Of a DNA stretch of 57,626 nt, positions 24,615 to 34,109 are shown one piece after another. This DNA is from Klebsiella pneumoniae (GTDB taxonomy: Bacteria; Myxococcota_A; UBA796; SXON01), in the NCBI GenBank assembly GCA_945862325.1, contig CAMAXZ010000026.1, forward strand, positions 1 to 57,626. Direction: 5' to 3'. Under the pieces are notes generated by a model that searched no databases, was not told the origin of the DNA, and saw only the letters and a list, made by a program, of their open reading frames with translations. Within the stretch, counting starts at the first letter, position 1. Each line of letters begins with the position of its first letter. The position numbers were made by a program, and so were the translations under genes.

Positions 24615-25214
24615 ATGCCGTCGAGCGCCAACCTTCCGTCCTCCGTCGCCGAGGCCGTCGACGCCCTCGAGGCGGGCACGGACGCCGAGGTCGTCGTCGT
24701 CATCGTCGGGCGCTCCGGGTCCTACGACGACGTCGCCGCGGCCGCCGGTGTCGCCGTGACCGCCGCCACGCTCGCGTTCCTCTGTTGGAGCCCCTGGCTC
24801 TTCGATGCCCGACACTTCCCGATCGACCTCGCGCTCGTGTACGCCGTCGTGTTCCTCGTGGTGCGCGGCCTCCCGGCGGTGACCCGCGCGTTCGCGGGTC
24901 GTCGTCGCCTCGTCGAGCAGGTGCGCGCCGCGGCCCGCGCCGCGTTCGTGGACGAGAACGTGCACGGGACGGTCGATCGCCTCGGGCTCCTCGTCTACTG
25001 GAGCCGGACGGAGCGCCGCGTCGAGCTCGTGCCGGATCAGGGGCTGCTGGGCCGCGTGCCGCCGGATGCCTGGCCCGCCCTCGACGTCGGGACCGACGAC
25101 CCCGAGGCGTTCCTCGCCGCGCTTCCACGGTTGGGGGCGGTGCTCGCCACCTACGCGCCCGCCACCGGACAGAACCCGAACCTGCTCCCGAACGCGCCGC
25201 GGGTTCGCCCATGA
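24615..25214 (+). CDS. TPM (YgcG/DUF477)-like membrane protein
   Basis: A 199-residue protein. An N-terminal alpha/beta segment (VAEAVDALEAGTDAEVVVVIVGRS) leads into two membrane helices near residues 45-65 and 75-95 (VTAATLAFLCWSPWLF, LALVYAVVFLVVRG). A C-terminal domain follows with HGTVDRLGLLVYWSRTERRVELVPDQGLLGRV. The Leu-Val-Tyr-x-Ser with 'RRVELVPDQG' is characteristic of the TPM domain of YgcG/Psb32-type proteins. Its ATGA overlap with the Tim44-like gene makes joint function likely. Confidence 0.68.
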   Translation: MPSSANLPSSVAEAVDALEAGTDAEVVVVIVGRSGSYDDVAAAAGVAVTAATLAFLCWSPWLFDARHFPIDLALVYAVVFLVVRGLPAVTRAFAGRRRLVEQVRAAARAAFVDENVHGTVDRLGLLVYWSRTERRVELVPDQGLLGRVPPDAWPALDVGTDDPEAFLAALPRLGAVLATYAPATGQNPNLLPNAPRVRP

Positions 25215-26674
25215 ACGTGCTTTGGACGTGGTTGATCCTCGCCGCGGCGGCGTGGGCGCGCGCGGGCGGCGGGCAAGGGTTCTCCGGCGGCAACCGTGGC
25301 GGGGGCTCCTCGGGCGGGGGCTTCTCGGGCGGGGGCTTCTCCGGACGCAGCTCTAGCGGCGGCGGCGACGACGACGACGCCCTGTTCGGGCTGGTGCTGT
25401 GGCTCCTCCTCGAACACCCGGTCATCGGCGTCCCGCTGCTGATCGCCGTCGCCGCGGTCGTCATCGCCGCGCAGCGCGCCGGGGGCGCGGCGAGGCGCTC
25501 GCACACGGTCGTGCACGGGCACGCCCTCGCCAGTCGCCCGCGCTTCGACGCCCTGGTCGCGCGCGACCCGACCTTCAGCGAGGTGCTGTTCCTCGATCTC
25601 GCGCGGCTCGTCGTCGTGCGCGCCCACGAGGACCGCGGGCGCGGCGCGCTCGACTCCCTCGAGGCCTACCTCTCCCCCGCGGTGCGCGCCGCGATGGCGC
25701 AACGCCCGCAGCCGACGAAGGACGTCATCCTCGGCAGCGCGCGCGTCTCGGGCTTCGAGATTCAGGGTGACGTCGCGCGGCTCGTGGTCGACTGCGAGCT
25801 CAACGTGACCGAAGGCGCGAACAAGCGGCTGTTTCTCGAGCGCTGGCGCTTCGTGCGCCGCGCCGACGCCCGCACGCCCGGCCCCGACGCGATGCGCGCG
25901 CTGCGTTGCCCGAGCTGCGGGAGCGCGGAGGAACAGCTGAAGGACGGCCGCTGCCGCAGCTGCGACGCCGTGCGGGTCGACGGTCGCATCCAGTGGTTCG
26001 TCGATCGGGTCGGCCTCGTGAGCGCGAAGGACGTGCCGCGGGTCGAGCTCGCCCTCGGCGGGGGCGTCGAGGTCGGCACGGATCTGCCGACCTTGCGGCA
26101 GCCGGATCTGCGCGACCGGTTCAAGGCCCTCCGCGCGCGTGATCCGAGCTTCGATCTCGACGCTTTTCAGCGGCGCGCGGCGGATGTCTTCCTTCGGGTG
26201 CAGCAGGCGTGGACCGACCGAAAGCCGGAAGACGCGCGGCCGTACGAGACGGACTTCCTGTTCCAGCAGCACCGCTATTGGATCGACCGGTACAACGCCG
26301 AAGGCATCCGGAACCGTCTCACGGACGTCCAGATCACCCGGGTCGAGGTCGCGCGGGTGTTGAGCGACGCGTGGCTCGACAGCGTGACGGTGCGGATCTA
26401 CGCGTCGATGCGCGACTGGACGGAGGACAAGGGCGGCCGCGTCGTGGGCGGCAGCCCGGACGATCCGAAGGTGTTCAGCGAGTATTGGACCTTCGTGCGC
26501 GCGGCCCGCGCCGCGTCGAAGGCGTCCGATCTCGATCACTGCCCGAGCTGCGGCGCGCCGCTCGATCGGGTCGGCGCCGCCGGAGTTTGCGGCTATTGCG
26601 ACACCAAGATCACGACCGGGGACTTCGACTGGGTCCTCTCCACCATCGACCAGGACGAGAGTTGGCGTGGGTGA
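25211..26674 (+). CDS. Tim44-like domain protein with two zinc ribbons
   Basis: A 487-residue protein. A signal-like N-terminus (MNVLWTWLILAAAAWARAGG) is followed by Gly/Ser repeats (GGGFSGGGFSGRSSSGGG) and an acidic patch DDDD. A membrane helix lies near residues 65-90. Two repeated Tim44-like (NTF2-fold) modules come next, each closed by a zinc ribbon: CPSCG...CRSC near 235-255 and CPSCG...CGYC near 445-465. The Gly-rich, helix, Tim44-like order is shared with bacterial Tim44-domain proteins found beside TPM proteins. The role is probably membrane-associated scaffolding; no client is known. The start overlaps the previous stop (ATGA), and the stop overlaps the methyltransferase start by 8 bases. 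Confidence 0.75.
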   Translation: MNVLWTWLILAAAAWARAGGGQGFSGGNRGGGSSGGGFSGGGFSGRSSSGGGDDDDALFGLVLWLLLEHPVIGVPLLIAVAAVVIAAQRAGGAARRSHTVVHGHALASRPRFDALVARDPTFSEVLFLDLARLVVVRAHEDRGRGALDSLEAYLSPAVRAAMAQRPQPTKDVILGSARVSGFEIQGDVARLVVDCELNVTEGANKRLFLERWRFVRRADARTPGPDAMRALRCPSCGSAEEQLKDGRCRSCDAVRVDGRIQWFVDRVGLVSAKDVPRVELALGGGVEVGTDLPTLRQPDLRDRFKALRARDPSFDLDAFQRRAADVFLRVQQAWTDRKPEDARPYETDFLFQQHRYWIDRYNAEGIRNRLTDVQITRVEVARVLSDAWLDSVTVRIYASMRDWTEDKGGRVVGGSPDDPKVFSEYWTFVRAARAASKASDLDHCPSCGAPLDRVGAAGVCGYCDTKITTGDFDWVLSTIDQDESWRG

Positions 26675-27881
26675 ACGAAAGACCAAACGAAAGAGCCGCA
26701 TCGCCGACATGGAGGCCGCCCTCCTCGGCGACCTCGCGACCCCGACGGATCCTCGACGCGCGCCGCTGAGCCAGCGGGCCGGCGAGTCCACCCGCGCGGG
26801 CGACCCGGTCCTCGCGCGCGCGCTCGAATCGGCGTTGCGGCACCGCGAGCGCGCGTCGCGCGCGACGCACGGGTTCCACACCTACCCGGCGGGCTTGCAC
26901 CCCGACGCCGCGCGCGAGCTGCTGGCCCTCGGCGAGGGGCCGGTGCTCGACCCGTTCTGCGGCGGTGGCACCGTGCTCGTCGAGGCGCTGCTCGCCGGGC
27001 GCGACGCCCTCGGCCTCGACATCTCGCCGATCGCCGCTCTCGTCGCGCGCGGCCGCACCGCCCGCACCGACGACGCTGCCCGCACGGCCCTGCGCTCCGG
27101 CGCACGCCGAGCAGCGGAAGCGGCGCTGCGCCCGCCGCCCGCGCACGACGTCCCCGACGGCGTCAACGACTGGTACGAGCCGCATGTCCTCGCGGAGCTG
27201 TGCGCCCTGCGCGACCACCTCGGCGACAACCCGCTCCTCGAGCTCGTCTTCAGCGCGATCCTCGTGAAGGTCAGCCGCCGCCAGAGCGACACCTCCAACA
27301 TTCGCGTCGACGCCGCGCGCCCGCCCGGCACCGTGGCGACCCTGTTCCACAAAAAGGCGCGCGAGCTCGCGCGCATGCTCGAAGAGCTGGAGACGTCGGC
27401 CCCGGCGGGGGTGCGCGCGCGGGTCCACCGCGAGGACGCCCGAGAGTTCCGTGGAAAGGGCGCCTACGGGCAGATCGTCACCTCGCCGCCGTACCCCGGC
27501 GTCTACGACTACGTGCCCTTGCAGCAGCTCCGCCTGGCCTGGCTCGGCCTCGACGCCTCCGGGGCGTTCCGCGAAGAGATCGGCGCCCGACGCTCCTTCC
27601 GCGTGGATCGCCGCGCGGCCGCCGAGGTCTGGCGCGAGGACCAGCGCAAGTGGGTGAAGGCCGCGTCGCGCGCGCTCCGCATCGGCGGCCGCCTGATCGT
27701 CGTGATCGGCGACGGAATGGTCGGCGGACGGCGGATCGACACCATCGGCCCCCTCATCGAGTCCGCCCGAGAGTTCGGCTTCTACCGAGACGCGGCCGTC
27801 ACGGTCGAGCGTTGGGACGAGGGCGTGGACGCCAACCGGCCCGAGCACGTGGTGTGCTTCACGCGCGTGGCCGAAGGGTAG
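26667..27881 (+). CDS. SAM-dependent DNA/RNA methyltransferase
   Basis: A 404-residue enzyme. Motif I with the SAM loop is VLDPFCGGGTVLVEALLAG (residues about 92-110), followed by GLDISPIA. The catalytic motif is TSPPYPGVYDYV (about 272-283), of the SPPY type that methylates exocyclic amino groups of bases. The C-terminal RIGGRLIVVIGDGMVGGRR strand fits motif VIII/X. Motif I precedes SPPY, as in alpha-like or Trm11-like enzymes and unlike beta-class DNA methylases. No restriction gene is adjacent, so it could be an orphan DNA methylase or an RNA enzyme. It starts with GTG at 26667, overlapping the Tim44-like gene by 8 bases. Confidence 0.75.
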   Translation: MGERKTKRKSRIADMEAALLGDLATPTDPRRAPLSQRAGESTRAGDPVLARALESALRHRERASRATHGFHTYPAGLHPDAARELLALGEGPVLDPFCGGGTVLVEALLAGRDALGLDISPIAALVARGRTARTDDAARTALRSGARRAAEAALRPPPAHDVPDGVNDWYEPHVLAELCALRDHLGDNPLLELVFSAILVKVSRRQSDTSNIRVDAARPPGTVATLFHKKARELARMLEELETSAPAGVRARVHREDAREFRGKGAYGQIVTSPPYPGVYDYVPLQQLRLAWLGLDASGAFREEIGARRSFRVDRRAAAEVWREDQRKWVKAASRALRIGGRLIVVIGDGMVGGRRIDTIGPLIESAREFGFYRDAAVTVERWDEGVDANRPEHVVCFTRVAEG

Positions 27882-27894
27882 CCCTCGCGGCCGT

Positions 27895-29658
27895 TCAGGC
27901 CCGGCGCCGCCGGGTCATCGCCACGGCGAGCGTGACGCCCCACGCGGCGACGCCCGCCCCGCCCGCGCCGTTGCACCCTTCGCACCCGCCGAAGCCGCCG
28001 CCGTCGCGACCGTCGAGGTCGAGGGGGTCAGTGTCGGAGGGGTCCGTGTCCGGCGCGTCGGTGTCGGTGTCGTCCGTGTCGTCCGTGTCGCCGCCGGTGT
28101 CGGTGTCGCCACCCGTGTCGCCGCCCGTGTCGGCGTCGGCGAGCACCCCCTCGATCCAGCCGAGAGTGTCGGCCTCGGTGTAGCGCTCTCCCACCGGCTC
28201 CAGCCAGCCGTCCTCTTCGGGGTTCGCCAGCGCCGCCTCGATCATCAGCGCGCCCGTCACCGGGCTCGCGTACAGGAGATCGACGTGGGACAGGTTGACG
28301 GTCTTGACCTCGCGGACCACGGCGCCGCGGGCGCCGACCCGCTCGACCGCCGTCGCGCTGTCGAGGAACACCAGCCCGTCGCTCTCGCCGCTGACCTCGC
28401 CGAGGGTGAGCTTGCCGGCCACCAGCCCTTGAAGCTCCCCTTCCGTCACGCCCTGCGCGACGAGGCCGTCGCCGACGAGGGACGCGAGGAAGTCGGCCCA
28501 GGTGTCGAGGTCCTCCGTGGCCATGTCGATGAGCGCCTCGCCGAACAGGGTCGCGAGCCAGTCGAAGGTGCCGTTCGGCATCAACGGGTTGGTGCCGGCG
28601 AGCACGAAGAGCTCGACGCCCGGATCGATCCCGTTGAGGGCGAGCGTGTCCATCAGGCTTCCACCCGCGGCGATCGCCACGTCGATGCCGTCGGACGTGC
28701 TGTAGAAGCCGGTGCCGCCCTCGTAGGTCGTGTACCAGTCCTGCTGGAGCGCGTAGATGCCCAGGGTGGGGTCGGACCCCGGCAACGCGTGATCCTGGCG
28801 GCGGAGCACCTGACGTTGCCCGGGGAACAGGTCGCCGTCCTCCGGGAGGAAGTCCTGCTCGGCGAGCGAGGTGGTGACCGCCCAATTGGCGGTCGTGTAC
28901 GGGTAGTACGTGTTCCACGACACCGGCGAGAGGGCGTCGTCCGCGGACAGCGAGTAGTAGTTCGAGCTCGACCAGCGGAAGCCGGTGTCGACCCCGCCGA
29001 GGGGGGTGGCGATGAACACCGCCCGACGGACATCCCCGCGGTACTCCGTGCCCACGGCGGCGTACGCCAGCGCGGTGTCGGTGTCGCCCCATTCGGCGCC
29101 CGCGTGGTTGGACAGGTAGGTGGCGAGCTCGACCCCGCCCTTGCTGTGCGCGACGACGTCGATCTTCGCGGCCCCGGTGAGCTCTTTGACGCGTGCGATG
29201 GCGTCGGCCACCGCCTCCGCGTGACGGAAGACGTCGCCGTGCGGGTGCGCGAAGGTCATGGCGAACACGGGCCGACCGTCGAGGTCGTAGCGGGTCGCCA
29301 TCGTCACGAAGCCGCGCGACCCGTTGTCGCCCGCGCCGGGCACCATCAGGATCGGCGTGCCCCGCGCGCTCGACAAGCCCGGTCCCGCGTGGAGCAGGAA
29401 CGCCGAGCTGTGCGGCGTCGTCGTGCCGAAGGCGTCGTCGATCCACGGGGCGTAGTCGCTCTGGGCGGGCCACGCCGTGTTGTTGTTGAACGCCTCCGCG
29501 GCGAAGAGGATGCGATCGGGGTCCTCGTGACGCTCGATGCGCGCCCAGAGCCGGATGTCACCGTCTTGGGTGTAGCACTCGCGGTCCTCGAAGATCGCCG
29601 CGGGCGTGGCCGGGTCGTAGAACGGCGTGGCGAAGGCGAGCGTAGCGACGAGCATCAT
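27895..29658 (-). CDS. Surface-anchored lipase-like alpha/beta hydrolase with MYXO-CTERM tail
   Basis: A 587-residue secreted protein. The short signal peptide is MMLVATLAFA. A lipase-like fold has TPILMVPGAGDNGSRG (oxyanion region) and the nucleophile elbow VVAHSKGG with Ser172. An Asp-Thr/Gly-rich spacer (DTGGDTDTGGDTDDTDDTD) runs near 525-550. A C-terminal GGCEGCNG motif, a hydrophobic helix and RRRRA form a MYXO-CTERM sorting signal, implying processing and attachment to the cell surface. It is last in the PHA-linked gene chain and overlaps the previous gene as ATGA, with GGAG 8 bases upstream. Substrate lipids are not identifiable from sequence. Confidence 0.8.
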   Translation of the reverse strand: MMLVATLAFATPFYDPATPAAIFEDRECYTQDGDIRLWARIERHEDPDRILFAAEAFNNNTAWPAQSDYAPWIDDAFGTTTPHSSAFLLHAGPGLSSARGTPILMVPGAGDNGSRGFVTMATRYDLDGRPVFAMTFAHPHGDVFRHAEAVADAIARVKELTGAAKIDVVAHSKGGVELATYLSNHAGAEWGDTDTALAYAAVGTEYRGDVRRAVFIATPLGGVDTGFRWSSSNYYSLSADDALSPVSWNTYYPYTTANWAVTTSLAEQDFLPEDGDLFPGQRQVLRRQDHALPGSDPTLGIYALQQDWYTTYEGGTGFYSTSDGIDVAIAAGGSLMDTLALNGIDPGVELFVLAGTNPLMPNGTFDWLATLFGEALIDMATEDLDTWADFLASLVGDGLVAQGVTEGELQGLVAGKLTLGEVSGESDGLVFLDSATAVERVGARGAVVREVKTVNLSHVDLLYASPVTGALMIEAALANPEEDGWLEPVGERYTEADTLGWIEGVLADADTGGDTGGDTDTGGDTDDTDDTDTDAPDTDPSDTDPLDLDGRDGGGFGGCEGCNGAGGAGVAAWGVTLAVAMTRRRRA

Positions 29659-30593
29659 CGGAGGAACTCCTCGACCGCGTCGTTGAACGCCGTCGGTTCG
29701 TCGTGGTGGACGGTGTGGCCTGCGCCGGGGAGCATCACGAGCCGCGCGCCGGGGATGGCGTTGGTGGCGGCCTCGGCGACCGCCTTCGTCGATCCGCCCG
29801 TGAAGACCGGGTTGGGGATCATGCGGTCGTCGGTTCCATACACGATCAGCGTCGGCGCCGCGACGTCGCGCGCGCGGTCGATCACGGGAAAATCGAGCAT
29901 CCCCGCGATGGACCGCGACACGGCGACGCTCGTGCCGGAGAACTGTGGCGACTTGCCGAGGCGCACGCGCTCCTCGATGAGCCGCTCGACGCCCTGATCC
30001 GGACGGTTGAACACGCTCGCGACGAAGTTGGCGCGGACCTGCTCCTCCGTCGCCTCCATCGCGCGGCGCTCCGTCCAGAAGTCGCGCATGAAGCGAGCCG
30101 CCCCCGCGGAGAACCGTTCGAAGCCCGCCGGCGCCGACAGCACGAGGCGATCCACCCGCTCGGGGTGAGAGAGCGCGAGTTGGACGGCGATGTTGCCGCC
30201 CATCGAGTGACCGACGATGACCGCGCGCTCGACGCCGATCTCCGTCATCCACGAGCTCACGACGTCGGCGAACCACGGCGGCGTGTACGGCGCGTCGGGC
30301 CGCGCGGATGCGCCGTAGCCCGGCAGATCCAGCGCGATCACCCGGTGCGTCTTCGCGAAGTACGGGAGCTGGTACTCCCAGAAGCTGAGGTACGAGCTCA
30401 GTCCGTGGATGAACACCATCGGGGGCTTCGTGCCGCCGGAGTCTACGTAGGCGACGTCGACGCCGTTCACGGTGACGTGCTCGATCGGCAGCGGGGCCCA
30501 GAGGTCCTGCGGTTCCAGGGCGCTCAACGTGCCGTACCGGGGCGCGCAGCCCGTCGCGAGCGCAAGAGACGAAGCGAGGATCGAACGCCACAT
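29655..30593 (-). CDS. Lipoprotein alpha/beta hydrolase
   Basis: A 312-residue member of the alpha/beta-hydrolase fold. The signal peptide with lipobox is MWRSILASSLALATGC, with the lipidated Cys at position 16. Motifs are VFIHGLSSYLSFW (oxyanion), VIALDLPGYGAS, the nucleophile elbow VIVGHSMGG (Ser130), the acid in VYGTDDRMIP and the His in LPGAGHTVHHDEP. All triad residues are present. It is probably held in the inner or outer membrane facing the periplasm. The ATG shares one base with the stop of the barrel gene (TGATG), and the lipase-like gene follows by ATGA. The substrate could be an ester or a hydroxyalkanoate oligomer; this is inference from context. Confidence 0.82.
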   Translation of the reverse strand: MWRSILASSLALATGCAPRYGTLSALEPQDLWAPLPIEHVTVNGVDVAYVDSGGTKPPMVFIHGLSSYLSFWEYQLPYFAKTHRVIALDLPGYGASARPDAPYTPPWFADVVSSWMTEIGVERAVIVGHSMGGNIAVQLALSHPERVDRLVLSAPAGFERFSAGAARFMRDFWTERRAMEATEEQVRANFVASVFNRPDQGVERLIEERVRLGKSPQFSGTSVAVSRSIAGMLDFPVIDRARDVAAPTLIVYGTDDRMIPNPVFTGGSTKAVAEAATNAIPGARLVMLPGAGHTVHHDEPTAFNDAVEEFLR

Positions 30594-32091
30594 CACAGCA
30601 CCAGCCAGTCGAGGGAGAGGAACGCGGTCCATGGCGCGACCGGCAGGTCGGTGCCCAGCACGGTCGCCCCGGTGAGCGCGACGTTGCCGAGCAGCCATGG
30701 CTCAGCCGACACACGCGCGTTGAGCTCGGTGCCCAACGGCGAAAAATCGCCCGTGCGGGCGTGCGCGGCGCCCACCGCCACGTTGACGCGGGACGGCACG
30801 ACGTCCCACGCCAGCCCGGCGCTGACGGCCGCGACGCCACGACCGCCGTTGGACACGTCGTAGACCACCGACACCTGCCGGTTGATGGCGCCCGGATCCG
30901 GGAACAACAAGTACGTGCCGTGGCTCGCGTACACCGCGCCGACCGCGCCGTAGGCGTTGCCCGTCAGCATGCCCGTGTAGTAGTCGGCGCCCGTGCCGTC
31001 GCTGCTGGCCCACACGCCTTCGACGTGCACGATCGACCCGTCGCCGGGGCCGATCCGCGCGCGGAGCTCGGCGTCCGCGAGGTACCCCTGGGTGCCGACG
31101 GAGGGCTGCCCTTCGATCGACAGCTCGCCGAAGTTGGCGACGAGCAGGCCGGTGGCCCCCACCCGCCCGGCGTCGAGCCGCGTGTTCCAGCCGACGTCGA
31201 CGGCGAGCCAGAGGAGATCGGCGTCCACGCGCGGCGCCGCATCGCCTTCGAACAGGCGGTAGTCGAGCCGAGGCCCGCCTTGGAGCTCGGAGAGGGCGCT
31301 CGTCGGGCCGGTGCCGAGGAACCCGCCGGCGCCGCCGGCGCGATCGCGCAGATACCAGCCGTGCGCGCCGACGCGTAGGGCGTAGGCGGGCGCGATCTGT
31401 GTGTCGCCCATCCAGAGCGTGATGTCGTCCGGGTCGCCGACGCCCATCTCGTAGAGGGTGTAGGCGCCAGCCTTCCAGCGGAGGGCGTCCCACATGGGCG
31501 TCGGGACCGCCCCGTAGACCGTCGCGCCGGCGGCCTCGCTGCCGAAGAAGATCAGGCGGCCTCCGGACCGCACGAGGTCGTCGAGCTTGGAAGTGGCGGG
31601 GTCGTTGACCCCGTCGGCGACGAACTGGAGGCCGACGACCGCGGTCGTCGCGTCGCCGATGCGGTAGCGGCCGGAGAGGCGGCGCGTCTGAAGGTTGACC
31701 TGGTCGGCGCCGTACGCGCCGCCGGCGTTGCCGCCGACCGAGTAGCTGGCGTCGCCGAAGCCGAAGTCGATCTCGAACGCCGCGTCGAGCGCCGCGCGAC
31801 CATCGAGCACGGGCGGGGCGTACCGGAAGAAGGCCCCGACGCGGTGCTCGGTGCCGAACGCGGCCGGAGACCCCGTGGTGGTGTCGTTGGTTCCGCCGAG
31901 CTGCCCCACGATCTGCCCGTTCAGCAGCGCGTTGTTCGTGCGCACGCTCGTGGCCACGGCACGCGTGCTCATCAGACCGAGGAACGTGAAGCCGTCGTCT
32001 CCCGGGTTCGGCGCCGGACGCGCTTCCGCGGCGCGCGCCTCGGGCGGGAGCTCGGCGGCGAAGACGGGGGAAAGCGCGAAGAAGAGCACGT

Positions 32092-32095
<4 letters not shown>
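30593..32095 (-). CDS. Outer-membrane beta-barrel protein
   Basis: A 500-residue protein with a signal peptide (MNVLFFALSPVFAAE). Many short amphipathic strands with aromatic girdles follow, such as HRVGAFFRYAPPVLDG, LDAAFEIDFGFGDASY, LSGRYRIGDATTAVVGLQF, LRVGAHGWYLRD and VDADLLWLAVDVGWNTRL. It ends in a terminal strand, APWTAFLSLDWLVL. It resembles large porin-like or alginate-export-like barrels of 16-18 strands but lacks the FadL N-terminal hatch motif, so the substrate is unknown. It sits in the middle of the PHA-linked operon (ATGA overlap upstream, TGATG downstream), where an uptake role for fatty acids or esters is an attractive guess. Confidence 0.7.
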
Positions 32096-32654
<559 letters not shown>

Positions 32655-32658
<4 letters not shown>

Positions 32659-34109
32659 GGGTGCACCGCGAGGGACTTCAACGCCGGGCGGTCGATCTTG
32701 CCGCTCGCCGTCTTCGGGAGCTCGGCGAGCACGGCGACGTGCTTCGGCGCCTTGAAGCGCGCGAGGCGCCCATCGAGCCACGCGCGTACCGCCTCGACCG
32801 TGACCGACGCGCCGGGTGACGCCTCGACGAACGCCGCGCCGACCTCGCCCCACCGTGCGTCGGGGACGCCCACGACCGCGACCGCCGCGACGCCGGGGCA
32901 GTCGGCGAGGACGGCCTCGACCTCGGGCGGGTACACATTTTCTCCACCGGAGATGAACATGTCCTTGATGCGCCCGCGCACCGAGAAGAACCCCTCCGCG
33001 TCGCGGGAGAGGACATCGCCGGTGTGAAACCAGCCGTCGACGATGGACTTCGCGGTGGCCGCCCGATCCTGGAAGTATCCTCCGCACACGACGGGCCCCG
33101 CGAGCAGGAGCTCGCCCGGCTCGTCGGCGTCGCACTCGGTGCCGTCCGGCCGCACGATCTTCGCCGCGACGTGGTGGATCGGCAGCCCCACCGTGCCGGC
33201 CTTGCGGTCGATGTCGTGGGGGGGGAGCGAGAAACAATTGGGGCCTACCTCGGTCATGCCGAAGCCCTGCCGCAGCGGGATGGCGCGGGCGCGGTAGCGA
33301 TGCAGCAGCGGCAGGGGCAGCGCCGCGCCGCCCACCAGCGCGTCGCGGACGCTGCTGAGGTCCGTCGCGGCGAAGTCGTCGTGGTCCGCCATCATCTGGA
33401 AGATTGTCGGGACGCCCATGAGCAGCGACACACGCTCTTGCGCGATGAGCCGGAGGCTCTCGGCGGGCTCGAAGCCGCGGGTGAGCACGACCCGCCCGCC
33501 GCGGTGCAGCAAGGGGCTCGTCAGGCTGTTCAGGCCGCCGGTGTGGAAGAGCGGCGTGAAGGTCAGCGTCGCGTCGGCCGGCGTGAGGTCGCACGCGAGC
33601 GTCGTGTTGACCGCGTTCCAGAACATCTGCCCGTGGGTGAGCACCGCGGCCTTCGGGCGCCCCGTCGAGCCGGAGGTGTACATCAGCACCCAGCCGGATT
33701 CGAGCGCGCTGCCCGGCCCGTCCACCTCGGCTTCGCCCGGTCCGTCCTCCATCGACAACCCGCCGAGCACGGGCAGGAACGCGGCGTCCGCGAGGATGAC
33801 CTTCGGCGTCGAGTGGCTGACCTGCCACTGGAGCTCCGGAGTGGACAGACGCCAGTTCAGCGGGCACATCATGGCGCCCAGGTCGGCGCACGCGAACAGG
33901 ATCGCGAGCGTCTCGCCCCGGTTGTACGCCAGCACCGCCACGCGATCGCCCGGGCCGACGCCCTCGGCCCGCAGCCGTGCTGCCCAACGACGCGCGTCAC
34001 GGTGCAGCAACGCGTACGACCACCGACGACCGGTGGACACGTCGAACAGCGCCTCCGCGTTTGGGCGGAAGCGCGCGTGCATCTCGAGCCAGTTGCTCGT
34101 GGGCCTCAC
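32655..34109 (-). CDS. AMP-forming acyl-CoA synthetase
   Basis: Activates a carboxylic acid to acyl-CoA through an acyl-adenylate. The 484-residue product has the ANL-superfamily motifs: the P-loop VLMYTSGSTGRPKAAVLTHG, LFHTGGLN, the adenine-site GFGMTEVG, GWFHTGDVLSRDAEGFF (A7/A8 hinge region), and the C-terminal PKTASGKIDR with the catalytic Lys. The similarity is to medium/long-chain or cyclohexanecarboxylate-type ligases; chain length is not determined. It begins with GTG at 34109, overlapping the phaC stop as GTGA, and ends over the lipoprotein start. In this operon it probably supplies acyl-CoA to the PHA pathway, which is inference. Confidence 0.9.

Noticed and set aside
29659..30840. 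An in-frame upstream extension of the lipase-like gene to 981 residues
   Set aside because: It runs antiparallel in frame through the lipoprotein hydrolase gene and is Arg-rich nonsense. The ATGA junction, Shine-Dalgarno and signal peptide fix the start at 29658.
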